From the NCBI GenBank assembly GCA_009740415.1, contig WOYE01000002.1:186001-250000 (forward strand): a stretch of DNA of 64,000 nucleotides, in the 5' to 3' direction. Shown here piece by piece: positions 19,914 to 29,361 of this stretch (position 1 is the first letter of the stretch; every line of letters starts with the position of its first letter). The notes under the pieces were generated by a model, which worked only from the letters and a program-made list of their open reading frames with translations, was not told the DNA's origin and searched no databases. A program made the position numbers and the translations under genes. Source of the DNA: Planococcaceae bacterium Storch 2/2-2. Its GTDB lineage: Bacteria; Bacillota; Bacilli; Bacillales_A; Planococcaceae.

Positions 19914-19950
19914 CAGCGACTTGCTCTCGAGCGAGTCGCTGTTCTCTTTT
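19914..19950 (+). terminator. Intrinsic terminator after eno
   Basis: CAGCGACTTGCTC (19914-19926) pairs with GAGCGAGTCGCTG (19929-19941) with one G-T pair, then TTCTCTTTT. Confidence 0.8.
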
Positions 19951-20041
19951 GTACAGAAGAACTACGTAACCTTGATAACGACGAGCTGTGAAAGGTTCGT
20001 GACGTAGAAAAGGTACTTTCGCACGGTCTTTTTGAAATGAG

Positions 20042-20070
20042 TTGTAACGGAAAGAAGCATTTGGTAAAAT
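20042..20070 (+). promoter_or_regulatory. Promoter of secG
   Basis: TTGTAA (20042-20047) and TAAAAT (20065-20070) are 17 bases apart, about 50 bases upstream of the secG start. Confidence 0.5.
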
Positions 20071-20120
20071 AAGAGTATTGTATAAACTGTTCAACTACTC
20101 ACTTCAGGAGGTGGAGCATA

Positions 20121-20348
20121 GTGGAATCATTATTGCTCGGTTTGTTACTTATCGATGCAATCGGCTTAATTGCTGTTGTATTATTGCAATCTGGAAAAAG
20201 TGCAGGGTTGTCAGGAGCCATCTCCGGTGGAGCTGAACAACTGTTCGGTAAGCAAAAAGCGCGAGGACTCGATCTCGTTTTAGAACGATTAACGATCGTC
20301 TTCTCAGTACTATTTTTCGTATTAACAATTTTGTTAATGAAGTTTTAA
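20121..20348 (+). CDS. secG: Preprotein translocase subunit SecG
   Basis: This 75-residue protein has two hydrophobic helices around the conserved [22 protein letters not shown] loop region of SecG. It assists SecYE in protein export. The start is GTG at 20121 behind AGGAGGTGGAG. The gene order eno, secG, esterase, rnr, smpB, ssrA is a conserved Bacillales arrangement. It is bounded by its own terminator. Confidence 0.93.
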   Translation: MESLLLGLLLIDAIGLIAVVLLQSGKSAGLSGAISGGAEQLFGKQKARGLDLVLERLTIVFSVLFFVLTILLMKF

Positions 20349-20358
20349 CAGACGAAGG

Positions 20359-20391
20359 ACGCTGTACTCATCGGAGTGCAGCGTTTTTTTC
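20359..20391 (+). terminator. Intrinsic terminator after secG
   Basis: ACGCTGTACTC (20359-20369) pairs with GAGTGCAGCGT (20374-20384), one G-T pair, 4-base loop, followed by TTTTTT. Confidence 0.85.
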
Positions 20392-20405
20392 ATGAACGAG
20401 AAACC

Positions 20406-20433
20406 TTACAAACGGATCAAATGTTGGTACACT
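20406..20433 (+). promoter_or_regulatory. Possible promoter of the esterase-rnr-smpB operon
   Basis: TTACAA (20406-20411) and TACACT (20428-20433) are 16 bases apart, 22 bases before the esterase start codon. Confidence 0.4.
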
Positions 20434-20455
20434 GAAAAGAAAGGAGGAAAGGCTT

Positions 20456-21202
20456 ATGAAATACGTTCAACCGAAACCATTTTTTGAGGAAAAAGGAGAG
20501 CGGGCCGTTTTATTGTTGCACGGATTTACTGGAAACTCGGCAGACGTCCGTTTGCTCGGGCGTTATTTAGGTGAAAGAGGGTATACAACGATAGCTCCGC
20601 ACTATGCAGGACACGGTGTTCCACCTGAGCAGTTGATCGAGACGGGGCCTCGGGATTGGTGGCGAGATGTGATCGACGCATACGATCGTTTGAAAGAAAA
20701 CGGGTATGAACAAATTGCGGTCGCTGGCTTATCGCTCGGAGGCGTTTTTTCCTTAAAGTTAAGTATGGAGCGTCCGACGCTCGGTGTCGTCCCGATGTGT
20801 GCGCCGATGTCGATGGAATCGACCGATTTAATGTATGAAGGCGTTTTGCAATATGCGAAACGGTACAAAACGTACGAAGGAAAACCGACAGAAACGATCG
20901 AACGAGAAGTCGACAAGCTTCGCGAACAGTCGATGCCTTCGCTCAGCGATTTACGAGCGCTCGTCTACGACGTACGCGACCGGTTAGAAGATGTGTTTGC
21001 ACCGACGTTTGTCGTGCAAGGGAAGTTGGATCAAGTGATCGACATCGAATCAGCGAACGTCATTGAGCAGACGATCTCATCGGCGCAAAAAACAATGAAG
21101 TGGTACGAACGTTCAGGACACGTCATTACGATCGGCCCTGAACGCGAACAATTGTACGAAGACATTTATCAATTTTTAGAAACGTTAGATTGGACAATTT
21201 AA
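20456..21202 (+). CDS. est: Carboxylesterase (Est/YvaK family)
   Basis: This 248-residue alpha/beta hydrolase has [10 protein letters not shown] at the oxyanion region and Ser93 in GLSLGG. The acid is in QGKLDQVID and the histidine in [10 protein letters not shown]. Length and motifs match Geobacillus Est30 and B. subtilis YvaK, monoacylglycerol or carboxyl esterases. It is cytoplasmic, without a signal peptide. The conserved neighbour rnr starts 18 bases later, suggesting one transcript. Confidence 0.92.
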   Translation: MKYVQPKPFFEEKGERAVLLLHGFTGNSADVRLLGRYLGERGYTTIAPHYAGHGVPPEQLIETGPRDWWRDVIDAYDRLKENGYEQIAVAGLSLGGVFSLKLSMERPTLGVVPMCAPMSMESTDLMYEGVLQYAKRYKTYEGKPTETIEREVDKLREQSMPSLSDLRALVYDVRDRLEDVFAPTFVVQGKLDQVIDIESANVIEQTISSAQKTMKWYERSGHVITIGPEREQLYEDIYQFLETLDWTI

Positions 21203-21220
21203 CGTAAAGGAGGCGTTACA

Positions 21221-23569
21221 ATGGAAGAAGAAAGAAATGAATGGACGAACGCGTTACTCGAAGAGATGGCGAAATCGTCGTATCGACCGAGTACGGTGCA
21301 CGAATTGCAAGAGGCGCTCGCAATTGAAGGAGCAGACGCATTTAAACAATTCGTGAAATTGCTCGTTACGCTCGAACAAAGAGGAGAAATCGTCCGTTCC
21401 CGCGCGAACCGTTACGGTTTGCCGGAACGTATGAATCAAATGCGTGGACGTTTCATCGGTCATGCGAAAGGATTCGGGTTCGTCGTGCCAGAAACAGAAG
21501 GGATGGATGATATTTTCATTCCACCACCTGCGACGAATGGAGCGATGAACGGTGATACGGTCATGATCGAAGTGAACGAAGAGTCGTTCGGAGACCGCCG
21601 TGAAGGACGTGTCGTGACGATCGTTGAACGGAAGACAGGTACCGTCGTTGGAACGTTTAGCGGTAGTGAAGAGGCGGCGTACGTTAAGCCAGACGATAAA
21701 AAAGTGCCGATGGACATTCGAATCGGTTCGAACGATACGCTCGGAGCGATGGAAGGGCATAAAGTGCTCGTTGAAATTACCGAGTGGCCGGAAGACGACC
21801 GTGATGCACGCGGTGTCGTCACGAAAATTCTCGGTCATAAAAATGACCCAGGCGTCGATATTTTATCGATCATTTACAAACATGGCATTGCGATCGACTT
21901 CCCGGATGAAGTGATGGATCAAGCGAATGCGACACCGGATGAAGTGTTACCGGAACAATATGAAGGTCGTGTCGACTGTCGGGATGAATTGACGATTACG
22001 ATCGACGGTGCGGACGCGAAAGATTTGGACGATGCCATTTCAGTCGTGAAACATGAGGACGGGACGTATACGCTAACGGTTCACATTTCAGACGTTAGTT
22101 ATTACGTTGAAGAAGGAACGCCGATGGACGAAGAGGCGTATGAACGTGGAACGAGTGTTTATTTAATCGACCGCGTCATTCCGATGTTGCCACACCGGTT
22201 ATCGAATGGGATTTGTTCATTAAACCCGGACGTGGATCGTTTAACGATGTCATGTCGTATGCGAATCGATGAGGCGGGAACGGTCGTCGAACACGACATT
22301 TTCGAATCGGTCATTCGCTCGAAAAAACGGATGACGTACGACGACGTGTACGAAATGATTGAACATAAAGACGAAGCGTTGCTTGAACGACACGCAGACG
22401 TCGCACCGATGTTATTCCATATGGAAGAGCTCGCAACCATTTTACGTGCGAAACGGGAGCGTCGAGGAGCGATCGATTTCGACTTTAAAGAATCGAAAGT
22501 GATCGTCGATGAAAACGGATGGCCGGTCGATATTGAAATGATCGAACGTACGGTTTCAGAAAAGTTAATTGAAGAATTTATGTTAGCGGCGAACGAAACG
22601 GTTGCCGAACATTTCCACTGGATGCAAGTGCCGTTCCTTTACCGAATTCACGAAGACCCGAAAGAAGAAAAACTTCAAAACTTTTTCGGTTTCATTACGA
22701 ATTTCGGCATTTCTGTCAAAGGATCTGGAAATAAAGTTCACCCACGCGCCCTTCAAGAAATTATCGATTCGATCGCAGGGCTTCCAGAAGAAACGGTCAT
22801 TTCGACGATGTTGCTTCGTTCGATGCAACAAGCGAAATACCATCAAGCGAGTTTAGGTCACTTCGGATTATCGACGGACTTTTACACGCATTTCACGGCC
22901 CCGATTCGACGATACCCTGACTTGATCATTCACCGAATGATTCGGACGTACTTGTTGCGTGGAAAAGCGAGCGATGAGACGATCGCTCACTATGAAAGCA
23001 TTTTGCCGGATGTTGCCGAACATACGTCGTCACGAGAACGCCGTGCAGTCGATGCCGAAAGAGATGTCGAAGCGTTGAAAAAAGCACAGTTCATGGTCGA
23101 CCAAGTAGGTGAGACGTTCAAAGGTGTCGTGTCGAGCGTAACGAACTTCGGAATGTTCATCGAACTCGAAAATACAGTAGAAGGACTCGTTCACGTACGC
23201 GATATGTCTGACGACTATTACCGATTCGACGAACGATTCATGATGTTGATCGGCGAGCGAACGGCGAAACAGTACCGAATTGGTGATGAAGTGGAAGTTG
23301 AAGTGACGAATGTCGTCCCAGAAGAAGGAACGATCGACTTCGGTGTCGTCGGTATGAAATCGAACCGTCGCAGAAGTTCACGAAAAGCGCGTCCGCAAGT
23401 TGTTGATGCGAAAGGGAAACGTTCAGAAAAGCCGAGTCGTTCACGTGCACCGAAACGCGGAAAGCGTGGCAATGCACCGATTGAACGTTCGCCGAAACCG
23501 AAAAAGAAGAAAAAGTTTTATGAAGGCATTGCGAAAAAAACGGCAGGGAAACGCCGTAAGAAAAGATAA
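21221..23569 (+). CDS. rnr: Ribonuclease R
   Basis: This 782-residue exoribonuclease has N-terminal helix-turn-helix and cold-shock domains, the latter with [16 protein letters not shown]. The RNB catalytic domain carries [15 protein letters not shown] metal-binding aspartates, and a C-terminal S1 domain reads [16 protein letters not shown] Lys/Arg-rich tail of about 60 residues follows. It degrades structured RNA and works with SmpB-tmRNA in ribosome rescue; smpB is the next gene. Confidence 0.97.
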   Translation: MEEERNEWTNALLEEMAKSSYRPSTVHELQEALAIEGADAFKQFVKLLVTLEQRGEIVRSRANRYGLPERMNQMRGRFIGHAKGFGFVVPETEGMDDIFIPPPATNGAMNGDTVMIEVNEESFGDRREGRVVTIVERKTGTVVGTFSGSEEAAYVKPDDKKVPMDIRIGSNDTLGAMEGHKVLVEITEWPEDDRDARGVVTKILGHKNDPGVDILSIIYKHGIAIDFPDEVMDQANATPDEVLPEQYEGRVDCRDELTITIDGADAKDLDDAISVVKHEDGTYTLTVHISDVSYYVEEGTPMDEEAYERGTSVYLIDRVIPMLPHRLSNGICSLNPDVDRLTMSCRMRIDEAGTVVEHDIFESVIRSKKRMTYDDVYEMIEHKDEALLERHADVAPMLFHMEELATILRAKRERRGAIDFDFKESKVIVDENGWPVDIEMIERTVSEKLIEEFMLAANETVAEHFHWMQVPFLYRIHEDPKEEKLQNFFGFITNFGISVKGSGNKVHPRALQEIIDSIAGLPEETVISTMLLRSMQQAKYHQASLGHFGLSTDFYTHFTAPIRRYPDLIIHRMIRTYLLRGKASDETIAHYESILPDVAEHTSSRERRAVDAERDVEALKKAQFMVDQVGETFKGVVSSVTNFGMFIELENTVEGLVHVRDMSDDYYRFDERFMMLIGERTAKQYRIGDEVEVEVTNVVPEEGTIDFGVVGMKSNRRRSSRKARPQVVDAKGKRSEKPSRSRAPKRGKRGNAPIERSPKPKKKKKFYEGIAKKTAGKRRKKR

Positions 23570-23580
23570 GGAGAATGACG

Positions 23581-24048
23581 ATGGCAAGAGGACAAGGAAA
23601 AACAGTCGCGCGTAACCGAAAAGCGAATTTTAACTACGCGATTGAAGATACGTATGAAGCAGGCATTGTATTAAAAGGGACCGAAATTAAATCGATTCGT
23701 GCCGGGAAAGTACAAATTAATGATGCGTTCGTATTGATCCGAAACAATGAAGCGTGGGTATCGAACATGCACATTAGTCCGTACGAACAAGGAAACCGTC
23801 ATAACCACGACCCGCTCCGTGCACGAAAGTTGTTGCTTCATAAGCGACAAATCGACATTTTACGCGGTCGTGTCCAACGGGACGGTTATTCGATCATCCC
23901 GATTAAAATGTACATTAAAAACGGCTTTGCGAAGTTGTTAATCGGGCTCGGAAAAGGGAAAAAACTTCACGACAAGCGAGAAGATTTGAAACGAAAAGAT
24001 GCGAAACGTGATGTCGCACGTGCGTTTAAAGAGTACCAACGCATCTAA
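23581..24048 (+). CDS. smpB: SsrA-binding protein SmpB
   Basis: This 155-residue protein has [33 protein letters not shown] and a basic C-terminal tail ([13 protein letters not shown]), all SmpB hallmarks. It binds tmRNA and brings it to stalled ribosomes. ATG 23581 is chosen over 23575 because AAGGAG (23568-23573) is seven bases away and the family starts MARGQGK. It lies directly before ssrA. Confidence 0.97.
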   Translation: MARGQGKTVARNRKANFNYAIEDTYEAGIVLKGTEIKSIRAGKVQINDAFVLIRNNEAWVSNMHISPYEQGNRHNHDPLRARKLLLHKRQIDILRGRVQRDGYSIIPIKMYIKNGFAKLLIGLGKGKKLHDKREDLKRKDAKRDVARAFKEYQRI

Positions 24049-24052
24049 TGAG

Positions 24053-24085
24053 TGGGACGGCTGTTCGTCAGCCGCCCCGGGCTCT
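24053..24085 (+). other. GC-rich hairpin after smpB
   Basis: GGGACGGCTG and CAGCCGCCCC can pair around TTCGT with one mismatch, followed by a second small stem (GCTC/GAGC). There is no T run, so termination is doubtful; it may stabilise the mRNA end. Confidence 0.35.
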
Positions 24086-24099
24086 TTCGAGCGAAACGT

Positions 24100-24128
24100 T
24101 TGTCATTCGTCGAGAGATGCGCTATAAT
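24100..24128 (+). promoter_or_regulatory. Promoter of ssrA (tmRNA)
   Basis: TTGTCA (24100-24105) and TATAAT (24123-24128) have ideal 17-base spacing, about 39 bases upstream of the mature tmRNA 5' end. Confidence 0.82.
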
Positions 24129-24166
24129 AAATGTTGCTGTAATGAACATCTTTGCTTTTATAGGAA

Positions 24167-24527
24167 GGGGACGTTACGGATTCGACAGGGGTACTTGAGC
24201 TTGAACTGCGTGTCGGAGGGATCGTCTCCGTCAGAAACGTCAAAGCCAATAATAACTGGCAAACAAGAACAAAACTTAGCTTTCGCAGCGTAAGCTGTTG
24301 AAACTGCCTTTACTGTCTATCGCCCATGTAGTACGGATAAAGGCTCAAACTTAGTGGGATACGTTCGTTCACTTCCTTCTGCAGTGACGAAAAGAGATTC
24401 ATCAGAATAGCGCTCGGGACGCCTTGATTTACGGCATAACGAGTGGCGAAACGAAATAGTCAATCTACACACGTAGACGTTTGGGTGGCAAGGCCTTTGG
24501 ACGCGGGTTCGACTCCCGCCGTCTCCA
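24167..24527 (+). ncRNA. ssrA: Transfer-messenger RNA
   Basis: The 5' end GGGGACGTTACGGATTCGAC and the 3' end with GGGTTCGACTCCCGCCGTCTCCA form the tRNA-like domain; the acceptor GGGGACG pairs with CGTCTCC. CCA is not encoded. The tag frame runs from GGC at 24258 to TAA at 24291 and encodes GKQEQNLAFAA, ending in the hydrophobic degron recognised by ClpXP. Length is 361 nt. It has its own promoter and terminator. Confidence 0.97.
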
Positions 24528-24550
24528 TACAAGACACACCGTATGGGTGA

Positions 24551-24582
24551 AGCACGAGACATGGGTCTCGTGCTTTTTTTTA
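24551..24582 (+). terminator. Intrinsic terminator of ssrA
   Basis: A perfect 10-bp stem (AGCACGAGAC, 24551-24560; complement 24565-24574) with loop ATGG is followed by at least seven T. Confidence 0.9.
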
Positions 24583-24753
24583 TTTCACGAGATCCGTTGG
24601 TTCTACGAGTGAACGTCCCATACTTTACACTTTGGCGAGTAGCTTGTAGAGAAGGATCTTTAAAAAAAGAAAGAGGTTCGCTACAAATTCACGACATTGT
24701 CGTTGTTTTCGGTTATCTTTCATCATATAGTTAGTAGTAGCGTGCTTTTTGGC

Positions 24754-24780
24754 GGAACGTTTTGATGATTGAAACGTTCC
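24754..24780. repeat. 9-bp inverted repeat upstream of the acyltransferase gene
   Basis: GGAACGTTT (24754-24762) and AAACGTTCC (24772-24780) are separated by 9 bases and are not followed by T. The position 38 bases before the GTG start suggests an operator or mRNA hairpin. The rest of the gap 24583-24817 shows no convincing gene. Confidence 0.4.
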
Positions 24781-24817
24781 GTAAAGGATGACTGAAATAG
24801 AAGTGGAGTGTTGATTT

Positions 24818-26878
24818 GTGGAAAGGCCGAAACGTAGGTTTCGTTTAGAAATTGAAGGATTGCGAGCCGTTGCCGCATTGCTCGTAGCAATTTATCATAT
24901 TTGGTTCAACCGCGTATCAGGAGGAGTCGATGTCTTTTTCGTCATCTCCGGTTTTTTAATTACGACGTCTCTTTTTTCGACATACGCACGAGAAGGAACG
25001 TTTCAACCGTTTGCTTATTTGTTGAAACTCGTCCGTCGACTCGCGCCGAATGCGTGGACGGTCGCACTCGTTTCACTCGTCGTCAGTTTGTTCGTCTTAC
25101 CGACGACCGTTCGCTCGCAACTCGTGAGCGAGTGGATGGCTTCGATGTTTTATTTTGAAAACATTCGTCTCGCACTCGATGCGGTCGATTATTTAGGAGC
25201 GACGAACGATGCTTCCGTCTACCAACATTTTTGGGCGCTCGGCATTCAGTTCCAGTTTTACATCATTTGGGCTGTCTTGTTCGGGCTCGGGTTGCTGCTC
25301 GTCCGTCTCTTCACATGGAAAGAGCGTGTCATCGTCCCACTATTCGGTGGAATGATCGTGATCGTGTTGATCGGCTCGTTCATTTACTCGATCGTCTTAA
25401 CAGGCGACAATCAACCGGTCGCTTATTACCATCCGCTTGCGCGCGTTTGGGAGTTTGCGCTCGGGGCAGTACTGGCGCTCGTACTCCCTCACATTCGCTT
25501 GCCGAAAGCGTTCGCCTTTTTACTCGGTTGGGTCGGTCTTATCGGCCTGATCGCATGTGGTATCGTGTTCCAAGTGGCGACTGTATTTCCAGGGTATGCG
25601 GCGTTATGGCCGACTCTCTGTGCCGTTTTCATTTTAGCAGCAGGGAAAGAAGCTGAGCAGTATAGCGCGTATGCGTTATTAAGTTCGCGACCGCTCGTCT
25701 CGTTCGGCCAAATTTCCTACGCGTTTTATTTATGGCATTGGCCGGTTCTCATTATGACGTATGCGATCACGGGGACGAAAGAGATTTCGTTCGTGATCGG
25801 TCTTCTCATTCTCATCGTCTCGGCTGCGCTTGCGTATGCTACGACGATGTGGATCGAACGCCCGTTACGCTCATTCGAACTCGATTCCGTTCGGACGTTC
25901 GCACTCGTTGCCGTTGTCGCCGCACTCGTCATCGGTGGTGGCACCTATTGGGAAAAGTCGGAGCAAAATCGGTTAAAAGCGTTAGCGGCTGCACAAGAAA
26001 AAGAAGCGTTGCTTGAATCGATTCCGAAAGACCATCCAGGCGCATTGATCAATTGGGATGAAGACGCTCCGTACTACGACCCGGATAAGCCGCTGTTACC
26101 GCCGATTGAATTAGCAGAACGCGATTTATCGGACGTTTATGAAGACCGATGCATTACACGGGTCGAGCAGACGAACGTCGTCAGCTGTGCGTATGGTGAA
26201 ACGAAAGACTTCGACTATACGATCGCACTCGTCGGTGGCTCACATGCGGCGCATTGGCAACCGATGCTCGACGCGTTCGGAAAGGCGAATCGGGTGAAAA
26301 TTGAAACGCATTTAAAACCGCGATGCCGCTTCGTCTTCAACAGTAAAGAAGACGGAGGCTCTTGCGCACCGTGGTTTGATGAAGTGATGGATCGAATCGT
26401 CGCTTCGAAACCGGACCTCGTATTCACGACAGGTGATGTCGGGAAAGACCAACGTGAAACGGTGCCGAAGTCGTTCGTTGAAACGTGGCGTTACTTAGAG
26501 ATGCTCGACATCGATCTCTTTTTAATGCGAGATAGCCCGTGGTATGACATCGACATTCCGCAATGTTTAGCGGAACATCCGAACGATCCGATGCAATGTA
26601 AAGTGAAGCGGTCGGATGTCATCGTTGAACCGAGTCCGATGAGCAAAGTGAACGATTTGCCGTCGAACGTTCATTATTTAGACGTGACGGATTATTATTG
26701 CGACGAGGAGTATTGTTATCCCGTCGTCGGAAACGTCATTACTCATTTTGATACGAACCATTACACGGCGACCTTTTCACGTTCGTTTGCGAGAATTATC
26801 GGACCGGAAATTATGGACGTGTTAGAAGGTAAGAAAAAAGGAGAGAACGAAAACAATGAGGAAGTTGATGATCGTTGA
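24818..26878 (+). CDS. OafA/OatA-like acyltransferase with C-terminal SGNH domain
   Basis: This 686-residue protein has an N-terminal acyltransferase-3 membrane domain of about ten helices (residues 8-375), with YHIW and RVSGGVDVFFVISGFL motifs. The C-terminal SGNH-type domain has GGSHAAHW near 470 and DTNHYTATFSR near the end for the catalytic Asp-His. Such proteins move acetyl groups across the membrane onto peptidoglycan or cell-surface polysaccharide (OatA, OafA); the acceptor is not known here. The start is GTG 24818 after GTGGAGTG. Confidence 0.87.
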   Translation: MERPKRRFRLEIEGLRAVAALLVAIYHIWFNRVSGGVDVFFVISGFLITTSLFSTYAREGTFQPFAYLLKLVRRLAPNAWTVALVSLVVSLFVLPTTVRSQLVSEWMASMFYFENIRLALDAVDYLGATNDASVYQHFWALGIQFQFYIIWAVLFGLGLLLVRLFTWKERVIVPLFGGMIVIVLIGSFIYSIVLTGDNQPVAYYHPLARVWEFALGAVLALVLPHIRLPKAFAFLLGWVGLIGLIACGIVFQVATVFPGYAALWPTLCAVFILAAGKEAEQYSAYALLSSRPLVSFGQISYAFYLWHWPVLIMTYAITGTKEISFVIGLLILIVSAALAYATTMWIERPLRSFELDSVRTFALVAVVAALVIGGGTYWEKSEQNRLKALAAAQEKEALLESIPKDHPGALINWDEDAPYYDPDKPLLPPIELAERDLSDVYEDRCITRVEQTNVVSCAYGETKDFDYTIALVGGSHAAHWQPMLDAFGKANRVKIETHLKPRCRFVFNSKEDGGSCAPWFDEVMDRIVASKPDLVFTTGDVGKDQRETVPKSFVETWRYLEMLDIDLFLMRDSPWYDIDIPQCLAEHPNDPMQCKVKRSDVIVEPSPMSKVNDLPSNVHYLDVTDYYCDEEYCYPVVGNVITHFDTNHYTATFSRSFARIIGPEIMDVLEGKKKGENENNEEVDDR

Positions 26879-27725
26879 CGGAATGGCTCTATTATTCCGC
26901 TCATATTTTGCAACCGCTGCAATGGGGAACTTTTTCCCGAATCGGGACGGGGTACCGACGAATGGTGTGCAAGGATTTTTACGCCATATGATGGCAGCGA
27001 AACAAACATTTCAACCGACCGATCTCGTCGTCTGTTGGGATATGGGGGCGGAGACGTTCCGAAATGATTTGTACGACGGTTACAAAGCGCACCGTCCAGC
27101 ACCAGCGCCAGAGCTCGTGCCGCAGTTCGATCAAGCGCGACAAGCGTCTGAAACACTCGGATTTACGAATCTCGGCGTACACGGTTTAGAAGCGGATGAT
27201 CTGATCGCTTCGCTCGTTGAAAATTATGCGACTGACGTGCCGATTACGATCGTGTCAGGCGATAAAGATTTGTTTCAATTGTTGCGTCCGAACGTAACGA
27301 TCGCATTGACGAAAAAAGGGTATACCGAGTACGACGTTTATACAGAAGACCGTTTCGTGGAAGAGTACGGTTTTACCCCGAAGCAATACGTCGATTACAA
27401 AGCGCTAATCGGTGACGCGGCGGACGGTTATCCAGGTGTGAAAGGGATCGGTCCGAAAACAGCGACGCGACTCATTCAATCGTACGGAACGATCGGTGGC
27501 TTGATCGAATCGTTACCGAACGAAACGAAAGGCGTTCAAAAGAAAGTGACCGAACAACGAGAAATGCTCGACATTTCGTACGAGTTGGCCGCTTTACATT
27601 ATGAACCGCAAGTGACGCTCGATGGTGGCGCACCGATTCCACCGTGGAGCGAGACGATGAAAGCGCAACTCGAAGCGCTCGACTACTCGCTCGTCGTCCG
27701 ATACGGTGAATCGCTTCACGCATAA
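26856..27725 (+). CDS. Stand-alone 5'-3' exonuclease (YpcP-like, PolI N-domain homologue)
   Basis: This 289-residue protein matches the 5' nuclease domain of DNA polymerase I. It has LMIVDGMALLFRSYFA, VVCWDMGAETFRNDLY, GLEADDLIAS with metal-binding acidic residues, VSGDKDLFQLL and a helix-hairpin-helix GVKGIGPKTATRLI. It probably removes RNA primers or flaps. ATG 26856 lies inside the end of the acyltransferase gene (23-bp overlap) behind AAAGGAGAGAACG. The functions are unrelated, so the coupling may be accidental. Confidence 0.93.
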   Translation: MRKLMIVDGMALLFRSYFATAAMGNFFPNRDGVPTNGVQGFLRHMMAAKQTFQPTDLVVCWDMGAETFRNDLYDGYKAHRPAPAPELVPQFDQARQASETLGFTNLGVHGLEADDLIASLVENYATDVPITIVSGDKDLFQLLRPNVTIALTKKGYTEYDVYTEDRFVEEYGFTPKQYVDYKALIGDAADGYPGVKGIGPKTATRLIQSYGTIGGLIESLPNETKGVQKKVTEQREMLDISYELAALHYEPQVTLDGGAPIPPWSETMKAQLEALDYSLVVRYGESLHA

Positions 27726-27766
27726 AGAAAAGGCTAGGGATTTATCCATTCCCTAGCCTTTTTATT
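27726..27766. terminator. Bidirectional terminator between convergent genes
   Basis: A perfect 12-bp stem (AAAGGCTAGGGA 27729-27740; complement 27750-27761) is flanked by A-rich sequence on the left and T-rich on the right, so it can serve the exonuclease gene and the convergent thioredoxin gene. Confidence 0.85.
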
Positions 27767-28085
27767 ATCGTTCGAGCGATGTTAAAAATTCAGTCACTTG
27801 ATCCGGTGTTTTCGCGTGCGCGCTATGCAAGTGCGCTGTTTTTTCACCGTCTTTAAAAACGAGTAAGCTCGGAATGCCACGCACATCGTACGCCTCTGCC
27901 ACTTCCGGTAAGACGTCGCGGTCGATGTCGTACCACGTATAGCCGTCGAATTGCTCTTGGATCGGTCCGATGAACATGTCGAGGCGTGTACAATCGGGAC
28001 ACCAACCGGCTTGGAATTTAACGAGTGCTGGTTTGTCTTGACGAATCGCTTCTTCAAATTGTTCGAGTGTTGTAATTGAAATCAT
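27765..28085 (-). CDS. Thioredoxin-family protein (CPDC active site)
   Basis: This 106-residue thioredoxin fold has WCPDC (Cys29, Cys32) after VKFQAGW and the cis-proline GIPSLLVFKDG. It resembles B. subtilis YtpP/YdfQ-type proteins rather than TrxA (CGPC). The start at 28085 follows AGGAGGGATAATAGG on the minus strand; the longer frame to 28127 would include the ribosome binding site. The substrate is unknown; a cytoplasmic disulfide reductase role is likely. Confidence 0.85.
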   Translation of the reverse strand: MISITTLEQFEEAIRQDKPALVKFQAGWCPDCTRLDMFIGPIQEQFDGYTWYDIDRDVLPEVAEAYDVRGIPSLLVFKDGEKTAHLHSAHAKTPDQVTEFLTSLER

Positions 28086-28203
28086 CCTATTATCCCTCCT
28101 ATCGTAAGTAGTGTACCGCTTTCTCATTCATCCGTAAACTGCTTGTAGTAGGAAGTCGTTTCGAATCATGATACAATGTACGGCATAAGTGAGGAGGAGT
28201 TCG

Positions 28204-28563
28204 ATGACGATTACATTTTATACGTATCCGAAATGTTCGACGTGCCGCAAAGCGAAAAAGTGGCTCGAACAACATGGGAAGACGTTAAACGAAGTACATT
28301 TAGTAGAAGAGACACCGTCTGCTGACACATTGCGAGACATTTGGCAATTAGCCGGTGTGCCACTGAAGCGATTGTTTAATACGAGTGGGAAAGTGTACCG
28401 TGAAATGAAGTTGAAAGACGAGCTACCGACGATGTCTGAAGAGGAGCAACTCGAGTTGCTCGCATCGAACGGGATGCTCATTAAACGTCCGATCGCTACC
28501 GACGGAACGCATGTGACGATCGGTTTCAAAGAAGAGACGTACGAAGACGTTTGGAACGCATAA
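28204..28563 (+). CDS. yusI: ArsC/Spx-family protein YusI
   Basis: This 119-residue protein begins TITFYTYPKCSTCRKAKKWL with CxxC at 11-14, as in Spx/MgsR and arsenate-reductase-like proteins. LFNTSGKVYREMKLKDELPTM and LIKRPIA are ArsC-family segments. Conserved placement next to gcvH, yusF and yusE identifies it as the YusI orthologue; its function is not established. ATG 28204 follows AGGAGGAGTTCG; the frame start at 28189 lies in the ribosome binding site. Confidence 0.87.
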   Translation: MTITFYTYPKCSTCRKAKKWLEQHGKTLNEVHLVEETPSADTLRDIWQLAGVPLKRLFNTSGKVYREMKLKDELPTMSEEEQLELLASNGMLIKRPIATDGTHVTIGFKEETYEDVWNA

Positions 28564-28588
28564 CGATTCATTAAAGGAGAGATGAAAG

Positions 28589-28972
28589 ATGACAACACCA
28601 ACGACATTACGCTACTCAAAAGAACACGAATGGGTAAAAGAAGAAAATGGAACGTACCGCATCGGTATTACGACGTTCGCACAAGATGAATTAGGCGATA
28701 TCGTATTCGTCGAGCTTCCAGAAGTAGGCGAGACGATTAAAGCGGACGAGCCGTTCGGAAACGTTGAATCGGTGAAGACGGTTTCGGAATTGTACGCACC
28801 GATTAGCGGAAAAGTGATCGCCGTGAACGAGGCGTTAGAGGATGAACCGGAACTCGTGAACGAATCACCGTACGAAGACGCGTGGATGGTCGTCGTCGAA
28901 CCGGCAGAAGGAACGACACTCGATCATTTAATGACAGCAGAAGCGTACGACCGTATGACGTCAGGTGAATAA
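28589..28972 (+). CDS. gcvH: Glycine cleavage system H protein
   Basis: This 127-residue lipoyl carrier has Lys63 in [15 protein letters not shown] as the lipoylation site and RYSKEHEWV at the N terminus. Besides glycine cleavage, in B. subtilis GcvH is the hub from which LipL passes lipoyl/octanoyl groups to other enzymes, so it is needed even apart from gcvT/gcvP. Those genes are not nearby. It starts 25 bases after yusI and is followed by a terminator. Confidence 0.95.
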   Translation: MTTPTTLRYSKEHEWVKEENGTYRIGITTFAQDELGDIVFVELPEVGETIKADEPFGNVESVKTVSELYAPISGKVIAVNEALEDEPELVNESPYEDAWMVVVEPAEGTTLDHLMTAEAYDRMTSGE

Positions 28973-28979
28973 ATGATGA

Positions 28980-29015
28980 AAGACACGTAGAGACGATTCT
29001 CTACGTGTCTTTTTG
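28980..29015 (+). terminator. Terminator/attenuator between gcvH and yusF
   Basis: AAGACACGTAGAGA pairs with TCTCTACGTGTCTT across a short loop and is followed by TTTT, which immediately precedes the yusF ribosome binding site GAAAGGAG. Confidence 0.8.
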
Positions 29016-29028
29016 AAAGGAGAAACGA

Positions 29029-29361
29029 ATGCACGCAGTACTCGTTGTAGAAGGGAAAACAGACGCGCGAGCGGTGAGACGAGTCGTCCATTCGAACGTT
29101 GCGATTCTTCAAACGTACGGAACGATGAGTGAATACGACATAGAGCAGTTGCTCGAGCCGTATGAAAGCGAGCCGTTATTTACGATGTTTGACCGCGACC
29201 GAACAGGCGACCGACTCCGTGCTCAATGCGATGCGCTCTTTTTTGAAGCGGTTCACCTAGTCCCTCCAGAACCGAACGTGGAAGTTGCAGAAACACCCCC
29301 GGATGTATTACGTTTAATAGTAGCACCGTATTACGCTTTAAGAAAGAAGGATTGGCTATGA
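29029..29361 (+). CDS. yusF: Toprim-domain protein YusF
   Basis: This 110-residue protein is essentially a toprim domain. HAVLVVEGKTDARAVRRV holds the conserved Glu and LFTMFDRDRTGDRLR holds the DxD metal-binding motif. Stand-alone toprim proteins of this type may act on RNA or DNA (RNase M5-like), but YusF has no proven activity. Synteny with gcvH and yusE supports the name. Its stop overlaps the next start (ATGA). Confidence 0.85.
   Translation: MHAVLVVEGKTDARAVRRVVHSNVAILQTYGTMSEYDIEQLLEPYESEPLFTMFDRDRTGDRLRAQCDALFFEAVHLVPPEPNVEVAETPPDVLRLIVAPYYALRKKDWL

Noticed and set aside
21254-21838. 194-residue minus-strand open frame inside rnr
   Set aside because: The sense strand encodes the conserved cold-shock and linker domains of RNase R; the antisense frame has no initiation signal.
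24317-24562. Minus-strand frame inside tmRNA
   Set aside because: It is antisense to the structured ssrA gene; the translation resembles common spurious tmRNA/tRNA antisense annotations.
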